Source of the DNA: Methanobrevibacter sp.
Lineage (GTDB): Archaea; Methanobacteriota; Methanobacteria; Methanobacteriales; Methanobacteriaceae
Direction of reading: 5' to 3'
Assembly (NCBI GenBank): GCA_017652345.1
Contig: JAGCBE010000341.1
Location: 1-42,045, forward strand
Length of the DNA: 42,045 nt
Shown here piece after piece: positions 9,211-17,548 of the stretch (positions within the stretch are counted from its first letter, which is position 1; every line of letters begins with the position of its first letter). Under the pieces are notes generated by a model. That model saw nothing but the letters and a program-made list of their open reading frames with translations. It searched no databases and was not told where the DNA came from. A program made the translations under genes and the position numbers.

Positions 9211-9241
9211 AAAGAGAGACTATAACAGTCCCTCTTTTTTT
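9211..9241. terminator. Bidirectional terminator between converging gene blocks
   Basis: AAAGAGAGACT and AGTCCCTCTTT pair with one mismatch around a short ATAAC loop. A T-run follows on the + strand and an A-run precedes it, so it can stop transcription from both sides. The last codons of the - strand gene ending at 9220 lie within it. Confidence 0.85.
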
Positions 9242-9399
9242 GCTTGTCTTTTAATCTTTGCTACTTCTTTAAACTCAGCACTTTGTCTAATCTGCTCTTG
9301 CCTTATGTGGTCTGCTAGATTACGACAGCGTATACACATAGTTCTTTGTCATTTCTTTTCAATTAATTTTCCACAATTAGAACATTCAATCATTACCAT
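9220..9399 (-). CDS. Small zinc-ribbon protein
   Basis: The protein has 59 residues, with CSNCGK near residues 6-11 and CIRCR near 22-26, forming a four-cysteine zinc site, followed by a charged helix (KEVAKIKRQAKKEG). Its TAG stop sits inside the shared terminator. A second methionine two codons in is an alternative start. It is paired with another zinc-ribbon gene of similar layout just upstream (9425-9661). Such proteins often bind nucleic acid or RNA polymerase in phages, but the target is unknown. Confidence 0.7.
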
Positions 9400-9424
9400 T
9401 TTATTTTATATTAAGAAATAAAAT

Positions 9425-9661
9425 CTAACCTCATTTAAGCGTTCGGTTCATAGTTTTTCAAGAACCAAACTCTCATAACTCTCAGAATAATTCTCTTGCT
9501 TTTTTGTCTAAGGCTCTTTGCCTCTTTAAATGATGTCTGAAGTAGTATTCATACGGACGACTAACCTCTCCTCTCAACTCTTCGTTCACTCTTTCTCTAC
9601 ACTTCTTACATCGTAGTCATTCCTGTATATTTATTCCACATCTTACACAATTAGTCCTCAT
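9425..9661 (-). CDS. Small zinc-ribbon protein
   Basis: The protein has 78 residues with CVRCG (5-9) and CKKC (18-21), then a charged helix and a Gly/Lys-rich end. The context LRCKKC, with the arginine encoded by CGA, suggests CGA remains arginine here. Several TGA glycines lie near the C-terminus. A TCAGACTTTTAT leader lies about 27 bases before the ATG and follows the stop of the upstream gene. It is probably related to the adjacent 9220-9399 gene. Function unknown. Confidence 0.7.
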
Positions 9662-9691
9662 AAGTATATAAATATGTATATAAAAGTCTGA

Positions 9692-10192
9692 TTAGTCCCC
9701 ACTATAAGTTAGTAGCTCTCAGTTAGAATACTTGTGGAGTTTTTTATACTTCTTTAGTTCTTCTTTCAGCTTTTTATTCTCTTGTATTCGGAATTTATTA
9801 TAGTTGTTTAACTCTTTCATAGCCTCTTTAAGACCTTTATTTTCCTCTTGTAAATCTTGTATAGTTTCCTCTGCTATATGTCCCTTTCATTCTGGAACTA
9901 CATCTGCTATTCTCTTTCGGTATTCATTTTCTTCTTGTAAGATTAGTTTTTCTCATAGAATATGCTCTTTGTCCCTATGTATTTCATTCACTAATTCTTT
10001 CAGCTTTTTATTTTCTTCTTCTAACTCCAATATATGTTCTATACTCTGTTTCTCATCATCAGCTACCATAGTAATTTTACTTAGTTTCTCTTTCAACTTT
10101 CTATTTTCTTCCCAAAGCCATTTATTCTCTTTATATAATCACTCTCGTGTTAATTCTGCTACTGCATTTTGGTCAGATTTCTTTTTTCTCAT
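9692..10192 (-). CDS. Coiled-coil protein
   Basis: The protein has 166 residues and is almost entirely heptad-like, charged and Leu-rich (NRKLKEKLSKI, LELEEENKKLKELVNEI, ENKKLKEELKKYKKL). It contains few glycines, three or four of them TGA. There is no catalytic motif or membrane span. It lies at the end of the early/middle - strand operon. Possible roles are a scaffold, an inhibitor or an anti-host factor. None is supported directly. Confidence 0.7.
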
Positions 10193-10222
10193 TTTCTAAG
10201 GGTAAATAATATAAAAGTCTGA

Positions 10223-10537
10223 TTACTTCAGAATACTTATAAGGAATTCAATAGGCTCATTTTGTATGCTTAGTAGCATAATTAAGAAATCTGTTTCTTT
10301 ATACCAATACAACATTCTGTCATATAATTCTCGTTCTAATCAGATTTTTTCTTTTACTTTACTAAAGTCTATTTTTTCATTCTCTACTAACCATTCAATA
10401 AATCAATAACGAGCTGAGCATACCCATTCATAAGCTATATACTCATAAAAGTTTAGCTTACAATCTAAAACTCAATCTTCATAATACCACCCGAGTGGTT
10501 TGTCAAACTCATTCAATAACTCTATAAGTTTCTCCAT
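10223..10537 (-). CDS. Hypothetical aromatic-rich protein
   Basis: The protein has 104 residues, acidic and rich in Trp/Tyr/Phe (FYEYIAYEWVCSARYGFIEW). It has no signal peptide and no clear motif. A TAATCAGATTTATATTTT leader lies 25-30 bases upstream, directly after the previous stop codon. Repeated helical segments in the N-terminal half recall ankyrin-like packing, but this is not convincing. Function unknown. Confidence 0.65.
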
Positions 10538-10564
10538 TTGTAAATAATTAAAATATAAATCTGA

Positions 10565-10813
10565 TTACTTAAACTCTCTATTAAAAATCTGACATAGCCT
10601 CTTAGCCTCCTTGTTGTGCCTTATTTTTCTCCATAAACTTCTCCAATCCTTACAGATGTGAGTTTGTTTATGGAACATTCAAGCATTCATTACAGCATAC
10701 CACTCCCCATTCTCATCAGATGTAGCTACTATGTTTTCTTCTCATTGTGTGAGTATAGTATAATCACCTCGTGTTCATAAGTATGTTAATACTTGTCAGC
10801 TTTCTTCTGTCAT
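10565..10813 (-). CDS. Hypothetical protein
   Basis: The protein has 82 residues. The N-terminal half is beta-like (QVLTYLGTRGDYTILTQG, then WYAVMNAG) and the C-terminal half basic and helical (CKDWRSLWRKIRHNKEAKRL). The CAGATTTATTTAACC leader lies upstream, just after a hairpin (10841-10858). No family was recognised. Confidence 0.65.
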
Positions 10814-11012
10814 TTTTTAATAGGTTAAATAAATCTGAAAGGCTAGCCACCTCTAGCCAAGTGTATTGAACATTGTATTCTTTATTCTATTTTTTCCTTA
10901 CAAGGTGGTGTAAGTCGGGACTTAATGAAGGCATTCAAACCCCTCTATACATTTCTGTATAGATTACCCTGCATCCTTTCCATTCCTGTGGCGACTGGCA
11001 TTCCCATCCTCA
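10814..11012 (-). other. Non-coding stretch with several hairpins
   Basis: I found no convincing gene here. On the - strand it can form CTATACA-GAAA-TGTATAG (a seven-pair stem with a GNRA tetraloop, 10955-10972), two smaller stems (around CTTAC/GTAAG and AAGTC/GACTT), and GGCTAG/CTAGCC (10841-10858) followed by a T-rich run, which could act as a terminator. It may be a small structured RNA or a leader for the gene at 10813. Confidence 0.4.
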
Positions 11013-11093
11013 CTAGTAAACAAATGTCTTGAACAACACTCGTGCTATGAATAGCAATATTACTAGGATTGTAATTCTAAGTAACTGTCTCAT
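11013..11093 (-). CDS. 26-residue single-span membrane peptide
   Basis: This small frame encodes MRQLLRITILVILLFIARVL followed by FKTFVY. Its charge pattern and length are almost the same as those of the peptide at 6639-6719. It overlaps the end of the nuclease gene by 31 bases. Its reality is uncertain given its size. If translated it would insert into the membrane, perhaps together with the transglycosylase made from the same operon. Confidence 0.35.
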   Translation of the reverse strand: MRQLLRITILVILLFIARVLFKTFVY

Positions 11094-11521
11094 AACTTAT
11101 AAGCTACTGAATAAAAGTCTTTTTCTGGAATAACCCACAATCTGGTTGTCCCATCATCTCATCCTACACAATCTCTTTTGGTTTGAGATTTCATTAGTAG
11201 TGAGACTAGTCTCGCCCTATTAGCACACCAATAACTATTCCCTAGCTTATAAACCATATAGTCAGCTTTAGTTATTGCTATTCCTGTAGGCTTTCATTTT
11301 TTCTCATATTCTATTCCTACCTCCGTAGATTTAATCCACAACCTGTCAACCTTAACCTCATAAGTCTGTTCATTCTTTTCGGTGGTTACTTGTATGTCGT
11401 AGTATGGAAAGTTTCCTGGTGGCATATGGATGTTAATAACCCTTCCTCTCTTTAAGAGAATGTATGCCACTTCCCATTCAGCTTTCTTTCCTATTTCTAT
11501 GTCTTCTTCTCGTTTCATCAA
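11063..11521 (-). CDS. PD-(D/E)XK nuclease-like protein
   Basis: The protein has 152 residues. An early glutamate in KKAEWEVAYIL (residues ~14-24) is followed by PYYDIQV (D at ~43) and a YEVKVDR segment (E-V-K at ~56-58). The order E...D...ExK is the active-site pattern of the restriction-endonuclease-like fold. The later GIAITKADYMVY strand is also typical of this fold in small phage nucleases. It begins with two ATGs inside the end of the upstream transglycosylase gene (25-base overlap). The likely role is DNA recombination or host DNA attack. A Holliday-junction function would overlap with NinG encoded elsewhere. Confidence 0.7.
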
Positions 11522-11949
11522 ATAATAAATCTATTTAAAACATAGTCTTTACATTTCTTTCCCCTCACCTTACGGTCTGGTCAATAAAATCTAGTTCAAG
11601 TACTCCACTTCTCATAACAATACTCTAGTTGAAACTCTCGTGAGTTGAAATACTCATCTGGAATTTTGTGGTAACGGTCATTCATCTGACATAAGCCAAA
11701 GGCGTGGCCGTGGTCTCATCTAGCTTCTGGACTTCGGTTTCCGTTCTCACATTCAATCATCGTAACAAATTCTATTCATCATAAATCGTATGCTTTCTGA
11801 ATTGCCAGTTGTTTTCGGTCCCCAGATGAAAATCCAGAGTGGTGTATTGTCTGAGTGGACACTTGTTCCACTGGACTATAGTCGAACCCATAATCCAGTG
11901 GTTTGGTAACAAGAGTACCTAGTAAAACTCATCATAAAATTGCTAACAT
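11497..11949 (-). CDS. Lytic transglycosylase / endolysin
   Basis: The protein has 150 residues. Residues 1-18 are hydrophobic with glycines from TGA (MLAILGGVLLGTLV), so it may carry an export or anchor signal. The catalytic glutamate is probably E66 in FVTMIECENGNRSPEARGD, followed by HAFGLCQMND, which matches the 'ES..N..A.S..GA.GLMQ' layout of SLT-type transglycosylases. It cleaves peptidoglycan glycan strands. It is unusual in lying among replication genes and away from the holin-like genes, so it might be used before or outside the normal lysis programme. It could be an exolysin for entry or lysogen release. Confidence 0.8.
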
Positions 11950-11954
11950 TTTTT

Positions 11955-12548
11955 CTAATTAAACGGTAAATCATCCTGTGCCTCATTTACGATGTCATTG
12001 TAGCGTTTACGGAGTTGTCATTCTTGTAGCTCATCCATCTCGTACTTGTTCTTAATCTTGTTAATGAAGTCATCCTCATCTAGACATCCCTTAATGAAGT
12101 CTAAGTTATTCATCGCTGCCTGGAACCAGCTTTCTTTTACATATGATTTCTTTTGTGTTTTTGCTGTATTCTCAGCCTTGTTAATCTCATCTAGTGAAGC
12201 AATGCTGTCGATTACTCATATTCACATCATTGCCAAGGCTCTTCACGTAGCTGAAGTCTCTGCATTTTCTAATGCACTAGTTTTGTTTATAAATCCATCT
12301 CACCATCTAGCTTGACTATAACCTGTAAAGTAGCGTTCTGGATGAGAACAGTCTGGAGTTACTGTTGCCTTAAATATTTCTATTCAAGTCTCTTCAGTCA
12401 TAATCCTTTGAGTAACGATTGAACCATTAGGGTATGTCTCATTGAAGTATAATACCCTGTCTGAGACTAAGACATATTTCTTTCCCTTTATGTCTATAGC
12501 CTTCTCTGTAAGTTGTTTTGATTGTTTAGTTTCTTTAATGTCTGTCAT
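11955..12548 (-). CDS. Putative single-strand annealing / ERF-like recombination protein
   Basis: The protein has 197 residues. It has the pattern KYVLVSDRVLYFNETYPNGS, then FTGYSQARWGDGFINKTSAL, then ENAETSATGRALAMMGIG and IASLDEI (residues ~95-140). This is seen in phage proteins grouped with or near ERF-type annealing proteins, where a 'TSA.GRAL...G' core is conserved. The C-terminus is acidic and ends DDLPFN, resembling the tail by which SSB recruits partners. It precedes the transglycosylase and lies within the replication operon, fitting a recombination or DNA-binding role. The family call is moderate. Only the general class is claimed. Confidence 0.55.
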
Positions 12549-12584
12549 TTTGGAATAAGTTTAAGTTATAAAAGGTTTAATAAT

Positions 12585-12818
12585 CTAATCATTGGAATGT
12601 TCTTCAAGCCACATCTCTTCCATTTCTCGTTCGGCTTGTTGTTCATAGTAATACTCTTTCCATTCCTCTGGAGTTCTAGGTGCTGTAGCTTGTGCCACTT
12701 CATCGAAGGTCAGCTTTTGAACTTCTTCTGGAGTTAGCTTCACTCAGTCCCTGTAATAGGTTCGGAAACCTAACTTGTCTGGTAAGGCATCAACGCCTTT
12801 GGTTTTGAGTTTTCTCAT
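12585..12818 (-). CDS. Hypothetical acidic protein
   Basis: The protein has 77 residues with a basic start (MRKLKTKGVDALPDKLGFR) and a very acidic helical end (EQQAEREMEEMWLEEHSND). The LTPEEVQKLTFDEVAQ segment looks like a helix-capping repeat. No motif of known function was seen. It lies between the annealing-type protein and the helicase genes of the replication operon. Confidence 0.65.
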
Positions 12819-12829
12819 TTTAATATTGG

Positions 12830-13012
12830 TTAAGAATAAAATGCTTCATAATACTCTGGCCACTGTTCCTCCAATCGAAGAGGGTAAAGTGCCTTCATAA
12901 GTTTGAGTACCGTAACTGGATTGTAATCATCCATACAGTTCACCCTGGCAAAATCCTGGATGTCATATTCTGGTTTATAGTGCCAGGATTGGTCTAAATA
13001 CTTTATTTTCAT
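12830..13012 (-). CDS. Hypothetical small protein
   Basis: The protein has 60 residues and contains no TGA. It is aromatic-rich (LDQSWHYKPEYDIQDF; EEQWPEYYEAFYS at the end) with a basic start. Its ATG overlaps the TAA of the preceding gene (13003), indicating coupled translation. Function unknown. Replication accessory by context only. Confidence 0.65.
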   Translation of the reverse strand: MKIKYLDQSWHYKPEYDIQDFARVNCMDDYNPVTVLKLMKALYPLRLEEQWPEYYEAFYS

Positions 13013-13221
13013 CGGTGTCTTTCTAAAAAAGTAAAATCTAAATCTGAAAGGTCATTTGCTGGCGTACTGGCAACTAATTTGCCATCCTTGTATAACTTTG
13101 CTACGTATTTCTTCCCCAGCTTGCTATAATTTTTCTGGATGAGTACTCAGTCTAACAATATATTCCCTTGTATATGTACTCTCCTCTGTCGTAGCTTATT
13201 TCGTAGGTCGTTAAGTTTCAT
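13003..13221 (-). CDS. Hypothetical basic protein overlapping the helicase gene
   Basis: The protein has 72 residues. It starts at ATG 13221, inside the last 70 bases of the primase-helicase gene in another frame, which is a long overlap. The protein is basic (RNKLRQRRVHIQGN) with a GKKYVAKLYKDGKLVAS beta-hairpin. The first ~23 residues may not be native if translation starts later, but no later ATG is present. Unknown function. Confidence 0.55.
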
Positions 13222-14882
13222 CGTGTTCTGTCTTTGTAAACTTTTAAAAACGTTTGCTCATCATCCCTCATATACTCTACTACGGTGAATGCATCATCAC
13301 CTAGTTTTCAACTTCACCTCATCTGAGAGATGTCTCTTCTGTCCAGACTAGTGGACTTCTTTTTGAAGTGGTGCAATAGTACAACACATACATTTTGTTC
13401 CAGACAAAAGCTCAATAACTTTGAACTAACATCTGCTGTTTGAGTTGCCTCATTGTCTCCATTCCCAACAATAAATCCTAGATTGTCTATGAAGAACAAG
13501 TCGCATCCACATTCTTTCATCTCCTTCATTGAAGACATTAATGTCTCAATGGTAATCTTGTGTCCCACATCTATTAGCTTCAAATCTCTATTTCTAAAGT
13601 TTAAATACCCCTGTTCGTATAACTCTTCTTTATAATCACTCCAGGTTCAGTTGTTGTATTCCTCAGTGGTTATTCCTGCGTACTTCATCGCATACCTTTT
13701 GGCAATATTCTCTACACTGTCTTCTAGTACATAATAGCAACACCCTTTGTTGTGCCTTGCCATAAATGTTGCAAATGTTGTTTTACCTGCACCAGTCTCA
13801 CCAAGCAATATTACTAATTGTCATTTTGACATTTTACCTATTGCATTGTCTAGCTGGCTGTTTCACCAGGTGAAGTCTGGCTTGATTAACTTTGGCACCT
13901 CAACTGGATTGTATATTAAATCCTTTGTGTTAAGTTTAACTTCCTTCTTCTCATCTAGTTCTGGATGTTTGTGCTTCAATTCTTCTGCTAGTCTCTTCCA
14001 GTCAATCATTCAATACCATTTAAGCCACTGTATTCGTGTTGGTCATCCTTTGTCTCCACTTCCAATCAATCAGTTTCTGTCAATCCAGCATCCAGTACAT
14101 TTACCATTTACATAAATCTGTTCTGTACCACTGCTGTTCTTCTTGAAGGTTATATTGTCTCAGTTCATCCATCCAGTTCCACTAAACTCTTCTAGCATCA
14201 TCTTACTGTCTAGCTCACCTGCTCTAGTCCAGAAATCATCACCCTCATTCAGATTTTTGTTATACTCTATTCTTTGTTTCTCCATTTGTGGTGTATTCTC
14301 CATTTGATTAGGAAATGCTTCAGTCATATATTCCACAGAATACTTCATCTTTGTTCACAGGTCATCCCTGTACTCAACCATAACCTTGTCTCCCTTCTGG
14401 TGGTAGAAGCCTGGTATTCTTAGTACTCTTGCCGTGTCTCTACACACCTTCGCATCACCGTTGTAGTAATTTCTTAATCACCAGTTCCCATTCTCAAACT
14501 CTTCTTCAGTTAAATCTTTGTCTGCTAGGTAGTAGAGATGAAATCCGTGTACGCTCTCCACTACTAGAGATGGTGGTAGTGGTGCATCCAGTATTAGCTT
14601 CAATTGTTCTTCTTTGGTTCACGTGTCTATGTCGCAAATCCAGGTTTGTATTTTCTTTACGCTGTCTTTTGTTCTTTTTCATTCTTCCATAGGATTTACA
14701 CTGAAGTATATTCCATACGGTAGTTTGTCTTGAAGTATTGCACACTTCTCCAAATTTTCATCGGTCATAGGAAGTATTCTAGATTGAGACTTCTCATTCT
14801 TGTCCTGCTCATTGAATGTCTGAATAGAACATTCTCTAATACAGGGGTATACTTCCAACCGTTTAATAGTTTGCTCATTCAT
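13152..14882 (-). CDS. Primase-helicase: AEP-type primase fused to SF4 (DnaB/RecA-like) helicase
   Basis: The protein has 576 residues. The N-terminal half has archaeo-eukaryotic primase motifs: WICDID (D84, D86), HGFH (H112-H115) and a following DTARVLRIPGFYHQKGD segment. The C-terminal half is a RecA-like ATPase: GETGAGKTT Walker A (361-369, K367), FFIDN Walker B with D466, and a VVLLHHFKKK segment, then KVYKDRTRG near the end. It would make primers and unwind DNA at the phage fork, like other bifunctional phage proteins. It begins just downstream of the initiator gene, and its stop lies 70 bases inside the next gene. Several TGA glycines occur in both halves. Confidence 0.88.
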
Positions 14883-14887
14883 TTTTG

Positions 14888-15709
14888 TTAAGGGTTAGTA
14901 GTTAAAGTCCTTTTGTAGGATTGGTATTCCTGTTCGATTTGTTCATTCCAATACAATGTCTTCCAGTCCCTTTCCATACATTGATTTAATGCAAATCTAA
15001 ATCTTTTAGCTGTGTCTCATCTAGGTTCACCAAATCTCACAGTTTCTATACACACACGTAGTTGTTGAATAAATCCTGCCACTGTCTTATATGCTGTACT
15101 CTTTCTAGTTTGTTTGTATTCTGCTCGTTCACGCACTAGTCATTCATCATCCATTTTTCTTACTAGTTGCTCATCCTGTTTATACGCATCCACTAGTTCA
15201 TCTACACTAGGTGAATTTTTCTTTTCCTTATATATTTTCTTATTCTCTATTTTCTTATTCTCTATATAGACCACATTTTGTAAGTCTGACTTACAGATTT
15301 TGTAAGTCTGACTTACAGATTTTGTAAGTCGAACAAATCTAATCTTTCAACCACCAGTTCTAATCTTATAAGTTATGTCAATTAGTCATTTCTGCTTTAA
15401 TGATGTCATAGCGTTAGAAACAGATGTGGTTCCGATGTTTAGCATTTCTGCTAGTTGTTCATTGGTGCAATAGAATTTCTCATTATTCTCTAAAAAGAAA
15501 TCTATAAATCAGTAGATGGTAGCCTCTAATAAACTTAAATCCTTAAGCATACCAGTATAGACTGGTATAAATTTTGGTTTTAATACCAAACTTGCGTTCA
15601 GTTTATTCAGCCTTTGCTCTTCCTTTTCATCTTCACTATAAGTGAATAACATTTGTTCCATAACAGCTCAATCCACATCACTAGTTATAGAACCTCACAC
15701 ATTTTCCAT
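14888..15709 (-). CDS. Replication initiator / replisome organiser with HTH domain
   Basis: The protein has 273 residues. Residues ~70-125 form a winged-helix region (YCTNEQLAEMLNIGTTSVSN, then LKQKGLIDITYKI), as in phage replisome organisers and plasmid Rep proteins. Residues ~126-165 are encoded by DNA repeats (palindromic iterons and AT-rich repeats) and read as LTKSVSQTYKICKSDLQN followed by the low-complexity IENKKIENKKIYKEKK. The C-terminal ~100 residues are basic and helical. The initiator gene with an embedded origin, followed by a helicase gene, matches the lambda O/P arrangement. It stops two codons before the primase-helicase start. Confidence 0.75.
15232..15330. other. Candidate replication origin inside the initiator gene
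   Basis: Two and a half tandem copies of a 22-bp unit (15275-15296, 15297-15318, partial 15319-15330) each contain the 15-bp palindrome GTAAGTCTGACTTAC. Beside them at ~15232-15262 a 15-bp AT-rich unit (TTTTCTTATTCTCTA) is repeated twice. Iterons beside an easily melted repeat, within the initiator gene, reproduce the plan of the lambda origin. The function is inferred. Confidence 0.65.
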
Positions 15710-15757
15710 TTGCGTTTACCTGTAAGAAATAAAACGCCATTAAGCTCTCAAATTTCC

Positions 15758-15868
15758 AGGTAAAGAAAAAGAGTAAACTTAATTAGCCGTATTGGATTTG
15801 AGGTGGTATGTAGGTACGTGGAAACCTGTCTTTTCCTCATACCAACCACAGCTAATTAAATCTACTCT
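15758..15868 (-). ncRNA. Candidate structured RNA upstream of the initiator gene
   Basis: The ends 15770-15787 and 15851-15868 form an 18-pair stem. Two positions that are A-C mismatches on the + strand become G-U pairs on the - strand, which suggests the RNA is made from the - strand. Inside are a second stem (TGGTATG/CATACCA, 15804-15810 with 15838-15844) and a short third one. On the - strand a T-rich run (TTTTTCTTT) follows. It may be a leader or attenuator for the initiator gene, or a free small RNA. Confidence 0.55.
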
Positions 15869-15941
15869 TAACTGTGTTCCACCGTATTTTCATACCATTG
15901 TAATCAAGTTGCCGACTTTTACTCTCTAGTTAAGCTGTAAA

Positions 15942-15972
15942 GAAAAAAGCCGACTACTGTTAGGTAATCGAC
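15942..15972 (-). terminator. Intrinsic terminator downstream of the integrase/attP
   Basis: On the - strand GTCGATTAC and GTAGTCGGC pair over nine positions (two G-U) around a six-base loop and are followed by TTTTTT. It lies after the integrase gene and attP in the direction of transcription, before the structured RNA and the initiator gene. Confidence 0.8.
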
Positions 15973-16056
15973 TTTCCTCAATTCATATGAATTGGGCGTG
16001 GTGGGGTTCGAACCCACGACCTTATAGGTCTAGGGGACTTCCTCACTTCGATTACC
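15963..16056. other. attP site containing the 3' part of a tRNA gene
   Basis: On the - strand 16029-15993 reads like the 3' half of a tRNA: anticodon-stem end, variable loop AGGTC, T-arm GTGGG-TTCGAAC-CCCAC, acceptor CACGCCC and discriminator A. No matching 5' half (GGGCGTG) precedes it, so it is not a full tRNA. The integrase gene ends 56 bases past the site. The core is flanked by GGTAATCG/CGATTACC inverted copies and two GACTT(T)CCTCA copies that could be arm sites, and by a CAATTCATATGAATTG palindrome. Integration would rebuild a host tRNA gene. Confidence 0.8.
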
Positions 16057-16111
16057 CTCTGATTACGACTATATGGTAATAATCTGGAATGGAATGTCAA
16101 GGGGAAATTCA

Positions 16112-17074
16112 TTAGGTGAAAACTTGACTTACTTTACTTCTCAAATTTGACTTTAAAACGTGGCAATAATTTTGAGTTGTTTGTAAATCACAGTGTCCTA
16201 GTAATTCCTGGATTTCCCTTATGTTCATTCAGCTTTCCAGTAATCTTGTAGCATATGAATGTCTCAATGAATGTACTGTAATTCTCTTTCCTAAATCTAG
16301 TTCATCTGAATACTTCTTAATCCTTTCACATATGGTATTCTTCTTTATAGGATTTCCATAATCATAACCACTATTATGAGAAATGAAAACAAAATCTGAA
16401 GGTGCTTCAACTATACCAGTTCGTGGTATAGGATTGCTTCTCTCTTCTAGGTATTTCTCCAATAACTCTTCGGATGAAGGTGTAAAGAATACTCGCCTAG
16501 TTTTGTTTCACTTCCCTGTTATTCTGGTTTCTCATTGTTTCACCTGGTCTACTTTTAGTGCAAGCATCTCACTCAATCTCAATCCACTAGTATAACCTAT
16601 GTTCACTAGCAATTGCATCCTTAGTGAGTTAATCCTGTACTTTTCGTAGTCTCAAATGAAATTGAAAAACGTATGGTATTCATCATCAGTCAGACATTCA
16701 ATGTAATCAGATTTTATTCTTTTTGTTTCTATTTTCCTATAATCTACTCCTTCATCATAAAAGTAATTCATATACTTTAGAAGGGATTTTATAGCCGTTA
16801 ATTTAGACTGTATTGTTTGTTGAGAAAGCGTAGGTCTTATGGCATAGTAAATACTAGTTTTAGGTGTCATTGTTTCACCTAACACATTCTTCCACTTCTC
16901 AATCTCCAATAGTGTCAAATCTTCACTGACAACAGTCTCCACTGTTAAATCAGACTTAATAAATTCTAGAAATAGTTTCACATCAGTAAAATAGTTTTCA
17001 ATGGTATTAGAAGCATATTGTTTGTTTTCCAGATGCTTCAATCGTTCTAGTAATAATTCATTAGTTATTTTCAT
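16112..17074 (-). CDS. int: Tyrosine recombinase (phage integrase)
   Basis: The protein has 320 residues. Start chosen at the ATG giving MKITNELLLERLKHLENKQY; another ATG ten codons earlier is possible. The N-terminal ~110 residues are a SAM-like core-binding domain. The catalytic domain has R166 in SGLRLSE, a lysine in GKGNKTRR, H268-x2-R271-H272 in HSLRHSYAT, H294 in ELLGH and nucleophile Y303 in TTQNYCHV, so it is complete. The glycine before MNIREIQ is TGA. It lies beside a tRNA-derived attP, so it should integrate the phage into a host tRNA gene. Confidence 0.95.
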
Positions 17075-17139
17075 TTTAGTAGTAATTAGAAAATAAATAA
17101 ACAAATCTTACATCCATTTACTTACTCCAATCTTACTAA

Positions 17140-17442
17140 TTAAAGTCTTATAACTAGTTTCTTACCAGTCCTTCTGTTATATAAACTTCTAATTTCATCC
17201 AGTCTTATATACATAACTCTGTATGGTTTTGTATTGTCTCCTGTCTTATACCTGTATAAAGCTGGTCAACTGTCAACTCTTACTGGCAAATACCTAGAGC
17301 TAGTCTTCACAGTTCTCTCATCCACTCAATCCATAAAACTCAATTGAGAAGGTGTATAAACTTTAATTAGTTCTCAACTGGTATTGTCTCTATGGTCTCT
17401 TAATTCAAAAAGCTGTGCATCACTAATCTTTGTTTTTCTCAT
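17140..17442 (-). CDS. Hypothetical protein upstream of the integrase
   Basis: The protein has 100 residues, basic at both ends (MRKTKISDAQLFELRDHRDN; YNRRTGKKLVIRL). A central LSFMDGVDERTVKTSSRYLP may form a helix-turn-helix, and RYKTGDNTKPYRVMYIRLDE is beta-like. Position next to the integrase would suit an excisionase or directionality factor, but no such family signature is visible. Three TGA glycines. Confidence 0.6.
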
Positions 17443-17548
17443 TAGTCTTGCTTTTTAATCGAAATAAAATATAAGTTAATTGCTTTTTCATTTTGGAAAA
17501 AGTTTAAGGGTTAGAGAAGCCAGGACTAGTTCCTGGTTTTTCATATTC

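Noticed and set aside
9425..9661. CGA/CGG reassigned to tryptophan, as reported for some Absconditabacteria
   Set aside because: CGA occurs in contexts that favour arginine, such as LRCKKC in the zinc ribbon and the basic tail of NinG. This was not tested by alignment, so it is only a provisional rejection.
14429..14692. Open frames on the + strand across the replication region (also 9804-10199, 13747-14115, 12046-12315, 20951-21304)
   Set aside because: They lie opposite clear - strand genes with recognisable motifs or long continuous frames in code 25, and their hydrophobic composition is typical of antisense frames.
15275..15330. CRISPR-like array
   Set aside because: The units are directly tandem without spacers and lie inside a gene. 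The TGTGACA array at 23597 also lacks spacers and has repeats too short for CRISPR.
15932..15945. AAGCTGTAAAGAAA repeated at 15932 and 24327
   Set aside because: A 14-base match is expected by chance a few times in a genome of this size and base composition.
15963..16080. A complete tRNA gene on the - strand
   Set aside because: The T-arm and 3' acceptor half are perfect, but no 5' acceptor half, D-arm or normal anticodon loop can be formed upstream. It is better explained as attP.
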